Below, in pieces: positions 1-10,500 of a DNA stretch of 28,088 nucleotides (within the stretch, counting starts at the first letter, position 1; the number at the start of each line of letters is the position of its first letter). The notes beneath the pieces are model-generated. The model had not been told where the DNA came from, searched no databases, and saw nothing but the letters and a program-made list of their open reading frames with translations. The DNA is from Perkinsus chesapeaki (taxonomy: Eukaryota > Perkinsozoa > Perkinsida > Perkinsidae): contig JAAPAO010000482.1 of NCBI GenBank assembly GCA_013115145.1, positions 1 to 28,088 on the forward strand, read 5' to 3'. Made by a program: the position numbers and the translations under genes.

Positions 1-854
1 CCAGTTTTCGAACACACTGTTTGAAATGGTTAGTTTCTTTTACTGGACTGATTGAGCACAGCCACGCGTTTTATGGAGAATTTGATAGCGGAAAGTGCAC
101 CACGCGACATCTACAGATGCGCGGCGCCCTGGACAGGCAAAAATATCTACGACGAATTCCTTCTCTCCGAAATTCCAGGCCGCGCTTCACTGTATGCCAA
201 TAAAATGAAATATGTCTCCATGAGGAGGCTCTTCTTCAACATTCCTTCTTTCATGAACATCTCTAGGATATCTCCTCCCCATCAACCATCCCAACTTACT
301 CAGCATCACCAACATCGACCGGCTTAAGCCTGCCAACACCTTGCCCGACACCTGCGAATTTTTGAGGTAAAATCATTAGTAATACAAACCACTTCGAACA
401 CAGAGTGTGCTTGCTCAGTCACAGACTTCTACACCGCCATCGAGTGTAGCTACTTCATGCATGACACCTCCTGTCCCTTTGACGGGGAAGGCATGATGTG
501 TATTCTTGTCGCGTTAACGATTGATAGCGTATAACAACTTGTTGGAATGTATGCATCCCCTCACCTACACATCTCGACGAATCAGGAAAATCCCGAAGAA
601 ATCTTACAGAATTTCCGCCGATTTTACCAATGCGCAAATGCGTTCCATAATGCTCAGATTGCTGTGGTGAGAAATTTGAAATTCTCGTGTCCGGAACTGA
701 CCCATCTCAACCAGCCTCCGCTTCCTACCGTGCCAGTTTAGTGTTTTTCCCGCAAAATTTCCGAAAAACGCGAGAAATTTTCTATTTTTTTCTCAAAAAC
801 CCAAAGGAAATTTTTCAGAACAGCCTGATTCCGAAAAAAAAGATACAAGAATGA
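1..854 (+). CDS. 3' end of an unidentified cysteine-containing protein gene (partial)
   Basis: I do not recognise this protein. The best-supported exons are 419-528, 586-666 and 819-854. They join in phase 0 through GT-AG introns of 57 and 152 nt and end at TGA 852-854. The encoded tail contains stretches such as TDFYTAIECSYFMHDTSCPF and ENPEEILQNFRRFYQCANAF, with cysteines spaced as in small secreted or extracellular domains, and finishes in a lysine-rich end. An upstream exon at about 267-366 follows a CTCTAG acceptor and is open in the frame containing NHPNLLSITNIDRLKPANTL. Its donor (TTGAG|GTAAAA) is in phase 2, whereas the exon at 419 needs phase 1, so that junction is unresolved. Sequence from 1 to 266 is protein-like in two frames and probably holds another exon. 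The gene is cut by the window start and lies tail-to-tail with the minus-strand RNA-binding gene. Confidence 0.5.
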
Positions 855-1126
855 ATGCGCGCATATTCCTACTTGCGTCGAGGCGAAAAAATTTTCACGT
901 TTTCCCGAAAGAAATCCACAATAATTAACTGACTAAACTCAGCACCTTTTCATTATACTGTATTATCAACATTATTACTCCTATTATCATATGGGTCGCC
1001 TCACTATACATAACTGCACAAGCGGTAATCATCAGCAAATCGATTATTAGCAGGGCGCGCGCTACTTACAACACTAGCACTGCGCAGTCGCCAGTACAAA
1101 ATAAAATTAACGGATGAATTGCGTTA
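855..1126. other. Convergent intergenic spacer
   Basis: This 272-bp AT-rich gap separates the 3' ends of two convergent genes. An AATAAA at about 1100 on the + strand could serve as polyadenylation signal for the left gene. I see no RNA gene or repeat in it. Confidence 0.4.
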
Positions 1127-4100
1127 TCAGGTGGTGATCGTCGTCGTAGCAGTTTTCTAATGAACCAGAAATGGGGAGGAGGCATTTAGTAGGAAATATG
1201 AGATAACACGATCATAGCAAAGGAGGAGAAGGACAGCAAGTATTCCGGGAGGAGGAGGGGAAAAGGGACAAATGACACAATAAACTTGCACGCATAAACA
1301 ACAATTAGTAGTAGTAGGAGCAGTGCTAATAACAGGAAGGCTTTAAGGCTCCCGATAAACGTAATAGTGCAGCATGACGGAAAAATGAAAATTAGCGTAT
1401 CTGAAAAAATAAAGAATAACATTTTACTAGTGTAAAAATAAAGGACAATCGAACAAAATTATATGATAACATCAACCGTTGAGGAAATGCAAGATCGCAA
1501 GATTTCCCTACCCTGTTCTGAGCTCTCTTCTTAGGTGAAGATGTGCTAGAGCCACTACGATGACGGCCGCCGCCGCCGGCCGACCAAGCACTCCTCGATG
1601 GGTAATACTGCCCGACTACTCCGTGATGATGATGATGACAATCCTCACCACCACCGCCGCCAGCCTGTCCACTCATCAAGAAATGCTCTTTCATTTGAAT
1701 TTCGAGGAACCCCTGAGAAGAAAACCATTAATAAAATTAAGAGGAATAAAAAATTAACAAAAAAAATATCCGACAATTTTTTCCGATCGATTTTACAATT
1801 CTCCATAAGGAATGTGCCGCAGGAAAATCCGAGGAGTCCTCGGCGAGGACCATCTCACAGTTGTTTTCTCCTCCTCACCGGATCGCCACGATGCTTCTTC
1901 ACGTTAAAGTCCCTCCAGTCAGAGTAAATTTTCTTCAATAAACTTGCAGTCTCCGCGACAGCTTTATCATACCTGAAAGCATCACCCCAAATTCAAAGTT
2001 AATATAGGAAAAGTCGGTATGACTACCAATATTTACGCAATCATTAATAATATATATCCAAAGCCGTTGGCGAACTCTGATTTTTAAAATGGTAATTTAT
2101 CCATCAAGTTGGTGGCATCGCCGATTGCTCTCGCGCATCGGATCCCGGTATGAAATTTGAGGGGGATGGAAGAAAATCGAAAACTTGAAGATTAAAAAGG
2201 GACAATTGCACACAGTGGCTTTCTCAATTTAACTACATTTTCACAATTTTAAGCAGCGGTGGATGATATTTACCACCGCCGCTCTCCCCGCCCAACACAA
2301 TCGCTACACCACTTGGAGCCCCTCAAAGATTTATCCCGCAATTCTTGCTCCTCTTATGCCAACAATCGCTTGCCGAACTAAATCATGTCGTGAATTTCAC
2401 GAAACAGGGATCATTTCTTTTTGCTTTTCCCCAGTGTGCGGCGGTAGATATCCGACCGCTCGACTTGTTCCTGCCCCATTCCTGCCGCCAGTGACTCACC
2501 CGTCCCTAGTTAGACAACTGATACAAAGATGTAAAGGGTCCGGTGATTCCGTACGCCCCGCACCTTCAAGATACCTAACGAGCAAGAGAATGTTGATAAA
2601 AATGTACACAATTGCCCCCGATTTTCTTCCCACTAACTTTTCTGAAGACATGAGCTAACATAAAGTGTTGTTGCTGGAGAGCCAGGAATTTTTCTCGTAA
2701 AAAAATCAGATCGCCTAAACCTGAAGGTAATCGTTCTTTTTTGCTCCGTTGGAAAAATTTGCCGCATTAAGTCCCATTTTCCTAAGGAGATCACTCTGCC
2801 TCCTCCGGAGCAGCTCACCCTGATCCTTGACCACGCAGTCTCAGCTTCGCATTGGAAACATTGACGATCTTCTTCATATTAGATCCCTTCTGGCCGATAA
2901 TCCTCCGGGCAACCTGCAACAGCAAACCGAGGATAGTGCTGTTGCTTGCTCACTCCTGTCGAAGACCATTTCACGAGCCAATTCATGCAATCGAGTTACA
3001 CGTCTTAGTTGTGCAACTTCAAAGCCAATAGATTTTGAAAGAACTACAAACTCACTACAAATCCAAGCAAACAAGCATCCGCCGGTTCGGTGCCACAAAT
3101 CCCCCTAGCGTAAAATCCAACCGGAGTCTCGAGAACCCCCCTCGTCAACCACTGATGAGCAACCCCACAAGAAGAAGTTAACCTTTATGAACCAGAAGAG
3201 CGTGATCCGATCCTACCTGGAAGTCTTTGTCATTTTCGATCCCGATATCAAATCGGCAGGTGTATTTGCGAACACTTCCGCCGCCGGCGCCGTTGGCGAT
3301 CTTCGAAGGTGATGATGACCCTCGAGGACCTTTGTTCCGCCCCACTGGTGACGTAACTTGATAGGAGGAAAAATAAGAAGATTTTCCGGAAAAATCGGAA
3401 ATTACGGGGGAAAAATTTTGTCGAGAAACTAACCGGGTTTAACAAATATAATATAGTAATGCAAGATGATAATGTTTCACAAAAAAACGTCAAAAATCTG
3501 TATGAAAATCAATGAAAAATTCCTGTACATAAATGCGTAAAAAATTCCGTGAACCATGACGTGATAATTGGTGAAAATCAGTCACAAATGTAGAGAGATT
3601 CGAAAGCCATCTCCACGAGGAAAAATGAGGAATGGCAACCGGGGAAAATGAGGGAAATTGTTACCTTCGGGGAGTGCTGCGCCATCGCCGAGTAACCCCT
3701 TGCCCGCACTGTTCTTCACTTTAGCCGGTATCATCATGGAAGATGATGATACATCAGATCCCTCCGACAGGAGCCTAACCAATCGACGAGAATTAAGGAG
3801 TGATGATACAACCGCGGGTAATCATACAAAATGACAGAAATACGTTCCTAATCGAAAAGTGCTCTTAATGCGGGAGGGATATAATAGAAAATACGTTATT
3901 ACACTAGTTGGATGAACCTTCTCAGTGATGCTATTAAAAAACGACAAGAACCAATACGACGAACTTCCCTTCCATAATCTCCTTATTTTCGTATCTTTTC
4001 CAATCATAAATGTCAAAGTTGCCGGTGCCAAGGAAGAGGAAGAGGAGCTCCCAATAGGGAAGACCACTAGACTAACAATTCTTCGCAGTGCGCAAAGATT

Positions 4101-7100
4101 CCCCGATAAATTCGACATATGCCGGTATCGAACCCACTCCCTTTTACTTCGATACGTCATCTTCCATCTTTTCCTTAGTAACATCACCCGACAATGATGA
4201 AACCTCTGAAAAATGTAAAATAGCCATTCTTCGTTGAAAATGTGAAACAAAAAACGCTTCGCTCCGCCTTATTCCCACCTCCAGTACTAATTCCTTTTCC
4301 TGTATCATCTGGTTGCTGCTGCTGCTCTTCTTCCTTTTCTTTTTCCTCCTCCTCATCTACTTGATCATCCTCATTGTTGTTCTCATCATCATTATAATGT
4401 GGTGCTTCACAAGCCGCCGCTTCAAAGAAGTTCTCAACATCCCACTCGGTGAGCAGTCTGTTGTATTTCTGTCCATCGGAAGGTTCGGGGTTCGATCCCG
4501 CCGCCGCCGGGGGCACCACCCAGTCATTTTCTCCACCATTAGTGCTTTCTGATTCCACTCTCGCGGGAATGCCAGGCGGTGGAGTATTCACAACCGCAGG
4601 TGCTGCTGCTGCTTCAACCTAAGATATGCACGCATGCGCAAAGATATTTACACAACCCAAAAGCTTGAGATATAAGATAGCTCTGTTGGTCCGAAAATTC
4701 AGAGTTATAAAAATTTCTACTGTGCATTATAACTGGAACTTTTTCCCCAAAATTTCCCATTCGACTAAATTTCATTGAAAGATGTCGGAACTCTCTCGAA
4801 TAAATTAATCCCGAGTTGTTAATTATTTCCCACATCAAGCGTAACCAATAAAATGGTGAAATGCAAACTTTGAGATTTCCTAAAAATCGCACGCCTCACT
4901 TTTTTCTCCATCCGTGGGATCATAGGGAAAAGTCCCCATACCACTCGAAGGACTCCTTCAACGCCGTTAAGCACCTGCACATAACCGTGCGTGAAGAAGT
5001 CACAGTTCCGAAGTTCTTCGCCCACTTTTCCGTCTAAGCCTTGAATGGCCTCCTGAGCAGCTTCAGGTGCGAAGAAGTTGACTTGTGCTGTATTGTTGTC
5101 GGGAGGGAGGACGCTGACGCTTCGGAGGTCACCGTAACGGCGGAACACCTGCAATGGTCCTGCGGAAAATTTTCAAAAATTCCCGTAAAATTCCCAGAAT
5201 ATTCGCTCCTTCGGAATAAAGGATGTTTCCCGAAATGTAGTAAAACATTTCCAAGTATTCATTTCAGTGGGAAAAGGAAACCTATGCGAAATCTATCAAG
5301 AATCCAAATTCTCTATTTTCTCTGGTTCGATAGTCTATGAGTATCCCTCCCCACTGAACCACAATAGTAGATGTTGTCAAGTGACCAAGTTAAAGCTTAA
5401 GACACCTCTACAAAGCGATTACTACATCACTATCGAGGAGGAACATTTTAATATTTCTCACGCGCCAATTAATTTGTGTTACTTTTTCAATATCATCTTC
5501 GGTGAGCTGGAAATTATAATATACTCCTTCGACTGTGACGGTGACTCCGCAACCATCGTTCGAATTTGCAATCGTTGGGTCTCCGATATAGTAGTCTCCA
5601 GCAGCAGCCGGTTGTTGTTGCCAAGCAGCAGATGATGGCCACATGAAAGCCGATGCCTCTGAGCCTGAACAAATTCTCGACGTTTCTTCCGAGCAAGTTG
5701 GTGAAATTTTAAGAATCATTCGGAAAGGTAGGGTTCGAAAGATTTGGAAAATGAGTAAAAATATCTTGAGACGGAGATCCAGGATTTCGCCGTTTTCGTT
5801 TGCATTTCTTGCGTCAGTAACTGTTTCCCGAATTTCTCCTGAAAGTTCCAAAAATTTTCGGCAAAAATATTCTGAAGAAGAACTCACCCCTAGACGCGAT
5901 ATTCTCCGTGTTCATGAACTGTAGGAGTTGACGTACCGCTTCAGTTTGCTGAGGTTGACCCTGAAATATCTAACCTTGAAGCCTGCAAGATACATAATAG
6001 GTTGTTTCTCACCTGCATACCCCGTGATAGAAGAGGGACAGAGTCGAAATGAGTTGCAGTTTGAGGAAATGCACCATTTTCGTAGTTGTTGAAATCATCG
6101 AATGGCGGATAAAGGGGAGGTAGAGGAGGAACCGGATGGTTCATCGGCACACCTGAGAAATCTATCTATAAATTCTTATCCGATAATCGGGAACATGTCT
6201 TCATTCAGCAGCTTTACAAAAATGTATTGCAAGTAGGGTGAGATACAAAAGGAGGAAGTTCCAGGAAGGATGTTAGGAGGTGGCCCAGAAGGAATGGGCC
6301 ATGGGGCCATGATCCCAATTCTTATTACATCTCCTACCCCTCCGCCACCGCACTGACCTCTCCATTGTGAGGCTTGATTGCTACTTGGTGGATTAACAGA
6401 ACGAAAATTTGGAGCGCAGCGGCTCTGGGGGATCTGCGCTAGGAGGGAGGTTGTGTGAGAGGCTTTGAAGATGAGCCCCAAACACGTCACTAGAACGATA
6501 TTACCACTGTTCAAGTGCGCGAGTAGAATTTTTGGAAATATGTATAATATTAAAACGACATAATAACCTATTATTGACAAATGATATATCCCACCGCTTT
6601 GAGTTCAGTAGTTACTATGACGCCGATGCGAAATGATAGTAGCTCCACCAGCAACTTTTAGGGAATATTGTCCAGAATTCGGGATTGTATGGCGAGTTTC
6701 ACAATCCATAGACCCCACTTTATCAATTTAATGTCAGTTTCGTACGGTATTGAATATATTAAGATAAAGAAGTAAAATAGATAGATAAGTGCTGAGAGAA
6801 ATGATACATATATTGAAATTAATAATAATAAGATATAAAAAATAATAAGAAGAAAAACATATACTATTCTAATAATATATTATAAATAATGTTCTATTTC
6901 ATTGCGTCGGGCTGTATTTCATAACCATACTGGAAGTTTGACTCTTCATAAATTTAGAGTAATGATTGCCAATTGTAATTAGCAGTAACGAAGACTCACC
7001 AGCAGCAGCAGCAGCCGACATCTCAGTAGAGGTCCTTGACCAATAATTATCATCCAAATAATTCTTCATATTAGACGAGCCTTGCAAAGGGGGAGGAGCT

Positions 7101-7132
7101 TGCTGAGATTGTTGTTCGTTATTAATAATCAT
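1127..7132 (-). CDS. RRM and KH domain RNA-binding protein, 15 exons
   Basis: Predicted RNA-binding protein of about 761 residues. Exons in coding order: 7132-7000, 6438-6247, 6152-6013, 5960-5888, 5838-5483, 5148-4900, 4618-4279, 4205-4148, 3774-3665, 3356-3217, 2913-2819, 2574-2500, 1972-1879, 1712-1512, 1156-1127. Every junction is GT-AG and phase-compatible, and the total is divisible by three. The start is the first ATG of an open exon beginning MIINNEQQSQQ. Residues about 1-270 are rich in Pro, Gln and Asn. An RRM lies at about 275-370, with helix TEDDIEKVFRRYGDL and strand AQVNFFAP. An Asp/Glu/Gln tract lies at about 457-486. A KH domain lies at about 580-685: KYTCRFDIGIENDKDFQ, the GxxG loop IIGQKG, KLRLRGQGSGYLEG, then a final helix around KAVAETASLLKKIYSDW. 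The C-terminus is Gly-rich with a His run. The interior of exon 5 (about 5770-5690) reads like intron sequence although it stays open. Role in RNA binding is inferred from the domains; targets are unknown. Confidence 0.82.
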
Positions 7133-7570
7133 ATAATTATATTAAATGCGTTGTTCTTGTTAATTATAGAGCTGACACCTCTAGCTGTGGGAAGGTATTA
7201 GGTAGAAGTGATCCTATAGACAGTCCCAATCGGGAAAATCGTTAACTAAAAACCGCGCGACCATTAGCTCGAGCTCAACCTATTTCGTATCTTGCATGCT
7301 CCAACCAGGGATACACCCGCTATATATTTCAATGTAGATGTCCCCAAGCCCATTCTCTACTTTATAAACAGCAAAATAACTCCTATTTAACAAAAGATTC
7401 GTAAACACTTTAACTATCAAAATAAGCTAGCGCGAAGATGGCGCAGGTTCGATCCCCGGTGGCGACATTTCTCCTGTAGTTTTTAACAGCGCAAGATCTC
7501 TTATAAATAAAATGTCCAGTGAGTAGAATCTCTAGAATCTGCAATGAAATGGACAGTTCATTATTTTATA
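7133..7570. promoter_or_regulatory. Divergent intergenic region between RNA-binding and kinase genes
   Basis: The start codons of the minus-strand RRM/KH gene (7132) and the plus-strand kinase gene (7571) face away from each other across 438 bp, so both promoters presumably lie here. I see no clear TATA element. Near 7428-7466 there is a tRNA-like fragment with an A-box-like TAGCGCGAAGATGG directly followed by a B-box GGTTCGATCCC, described separately. Untranslated leader exons may also be present but cannot be placed. Confidence 0.4.
7428..7467 (+). repeat. tRNA-derived fragment (T-arm/B box)
   Basis: GCGCAGGTTCGATCCCCGG followed by TGGCGAC looks like the T arm and 3' acceptor strand of a tRNA. 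An A-box-like sequence sits immediately upstream instead of about 40 nt away, and no matching 5' acceptor strand is present. It is best read as a collapsed tRNA or tRNA-derived SINE relic. The core GGCGCAGGTTCGAT recurs at 9922-9935. Confidence 0.4.
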
Positions 7571-10500
7571 ATGCAAGATGCACCTCATGGAGCTGGCATG
7601 GGGACAGGTTACGAAATAGGCAAAGTACGACAAGAAAAATCCATTCAAAATTGAACTTATTGTAAAATACTAACGACGTAATAAATAGAAATATATATGA
7701 AACAGCACCTCATCGCTGGATTCTCTCTCCAGTAAGCTCGTCATTAGATGGATTCTGAAGTCTACTCTTAGGCGATATTTTCCTGGGTATTTTTTTGCGG
7801 AAATTTTCGACTTTTTAGGCATTTCTAATTCTTATACAGCTTTGCCCATTTTTCGTTCCTTCCTGCGTAAATTTCCTTTTTGTATCTATATAGGTTCTCG
7901 GCCGTGGTTGTGCTGGTACAGTTTATCAAGTGACCCGACTGGAAGATGGTAAAGTGATGGCTATGAAATGCATCAATTGTGACGGTCTCGATGACGTCGT
8001 GGCGATGCAAGCATTTCGTGAAGTAAGAAGACAAACACAGAAAAACTAGGAAAATTTAAAAGAATATTTTTCGACAATCTGTAGAGTGCGCGGAGACAAC
8101 GCGACAATTTTCAGGTATCAACTATGCAGCAGTGCATGATCGAGCATGAGACCTTAGAGGAGCCACAGACGGTGAGAAATCCTCATTGGTGTTCAACACT
8201 GTAGAAAGATGCTCGCCTTGGTAGGCCTTGAACGAATTTCTTCGTGTTGGAAATTCGCAATTTTCCCTCAAAATCCTCCACGCTGCTGCAGTTGACCCAC
8301 ACCAAAGAGAAATGTGTCATCGCCATGAGCCAGCCGAGCGGCGGCGGCGGCGGCAATCTAGAATCGGCAATAGCCGATTTATAATTTTTTAAATTGAAAA
8401 CTTAACTATTGTATATTATTCTGTTTTCTGGGTAAACTAGTGTGGTGAGAAAAGAAAGTCGGAAAAATGATACAGATAGAATTTTTCCGGCGAAGATTGC
8501 ATGAAAGCTATTAAAAAGGAATCGACATTTTCCCCCATTTGGAACGAATTAGCTGCATCAGAACTGAGCCACGGGGAATAGGAAATCGATCAGTTGATCG
8601 ATTCGTGCTCTCAAGATACCGTGGATAGTTCTTGTCGATGAATGCTGGCTTGAAGACGTCGGTGGACCGAATAGACAATCTCAGGTGAGAATCTTAGCTT
8701 GAAATCAAAATTTCGAAATTGACCACAAAATATCCTTTATAGTGCGATACATCGCAGTGCTGGAGTATCTTTTGAGCTGCCTTACATAAGCGATAGCTGC
8801 GGAGCTACGTGAATAATACTTTACTTGGGTAACCAGGAGAATTTTTCCGAAAATTTCCCAAAAATTTTCTGATTCCTCATCGACGCGAGCAGAGGCACTG
8901 AGCAACGTGAGTGTTATCATATTATTTCTCACTGCTATGACGGATTACGAGTTGCTCCAGTATTTAGAGAAATTAATGACTTTTCAAACGATGATACATC
9001 TTTGTTGGTTTCCGTTATTCTATCGGTTTCCTCAACCTTTTTCCTGTCAGGAACTGAGTTCCTGGAAAAGTAATCTATTAATATCTGATCTGTAAGAGAT
9101 TAATAATCGGCCTGAATTCCGATATTTCATAGCAAAACGAATACTGGGGGATTTATCAAATATTTTTGTTCACTTTTGAGGGTCACGGAGACTCCAGTTG
9201 TGGGTGAGAATACGTTCAATCACTTTTAAGAATCACGCGGTTCTCCCCTTCTCACGAAAAACATGGTCCATTAAGTGGACTCCACTCCCCACATGTCGAA
9301 TTTCGCGTAACATGCACCAACTGGCGAAACTGCAACCATATCGTTGCCCACTTGCTGCCCTAGAACCCGTCTACGTTTGATATTGCCTCGTTACTAATGT
9401 GGGAAAACTGGTCCCTGAGCGATCTAAAATTAATTTTTGGTGAAATATTTTTTGTCAGGTTATCATTGTGATGGAAATGGTAGATGGTTTCACGCTCGCA
9501 CAGTATCTCCAGAAGTTGTCGAATCCAAGAGGAAGTAAGTTGGGGAATTTATTTATATGAGGAGGTGTCGCTGACGTACTTCATCATGTCAGTATTATGA
9601 TCATCTGCTGTTTGAAGGAGGAGGAAATTTTGTAGAAATCTCAGAAAAAAATACTGAGAATTTTTCACTCTTCTAGGGGACTGATTTTTTTAAGATTCGG
9701 TGAGGAGGGCAGACAGATATCCAATAGTAGAATTCATTTGCACGCATCCACATGAGTTTTAGGAAAGCGAGCTGGCGATAGCGATGACGAGGGTGACGAA
9801 CCGAGGGTGCCGACGAAGACGGTGTATCGATGGCTAAGTCAAATTTTGGTGTCATTGGCGATTATGCACCGAAATAGAGTTATTCATAGGGACTTGAAAA
9901 CAGATAATGTAGGGGAATCACGGCGCAGGTTCGATTCTTGGTGAGGGCGTTTTTCAGATTCTGGTGACGAAGGATTTGCAGGTTGCTAAAGTATGTGATT
10001 TCTCGGTGGCACGAGTAATTGATCAGAAAGGAGGACTTTTGACGGGATATGTTGGTAAGCATTGAAAATTAGTTAGAGTATCCTGAAGTAGGGTGAGGTT
10101 CATTATTACTATTTTTTGCCCCCCAAATAATAATATAGTGTCACGCTTTTTCGATAATTCTCGCCTGTATGGCTGCTGCTGCTCACCCGCGTTGCTCATC
10201 ACATCCTACTATAAGTCTACTGTCCAAGGTTTCTAGGCTCAACCCGTTCTGGTTGGTGATAACTGGAAAAAAGCTGCTGCCAAATTGCTGAATGAAATAT
10301 CACAGCTTAGTATCGAACTCGAAATACAACTACGACTAATTGGTCTAATTGAGTAATAATGTTGGTACCTAGTGTAAAGGAACAACTTTTAACAATTTAT
10401 ATTCACAAATCTCATAATAGAATTGACATTTCGATGCACCACCGTGTCGCCCTTTTGCAGGGAAACTATATTAATTATGTAAACGTGTTACTGTTATTCT

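Noticed and set aside
2263-2658. 131-codon plus-strand open frame
   Set aside because: It overlaps the KH-domain exon at 2500-2574 on the minus strand and has no domain or exon pattern of its own.
4491-4506. GGGGTTCGATCCCGCC B-box-like motif
   Set aside because: It lies in coding sequence of the minus-strand gene with no tRNA fold around it; probably chance.
4313-4552. Plus-strand Leu/Ile-rich open frame resembling a membrane protein
   Set aside because: It is the complement of the acidic, Gln-rich exon of the RRM/KH gene; the hydrophobic look comes from reversed GAA/CAG codons.
8281-8390. Candidate kinase exon after CTGCTGCAG (LTHTKEKCVIAMS)
   Set aside because: It fits no kinase subdomain, lacks a donor before its stop, and the exon at 8616-8684 suits the missing strand better.
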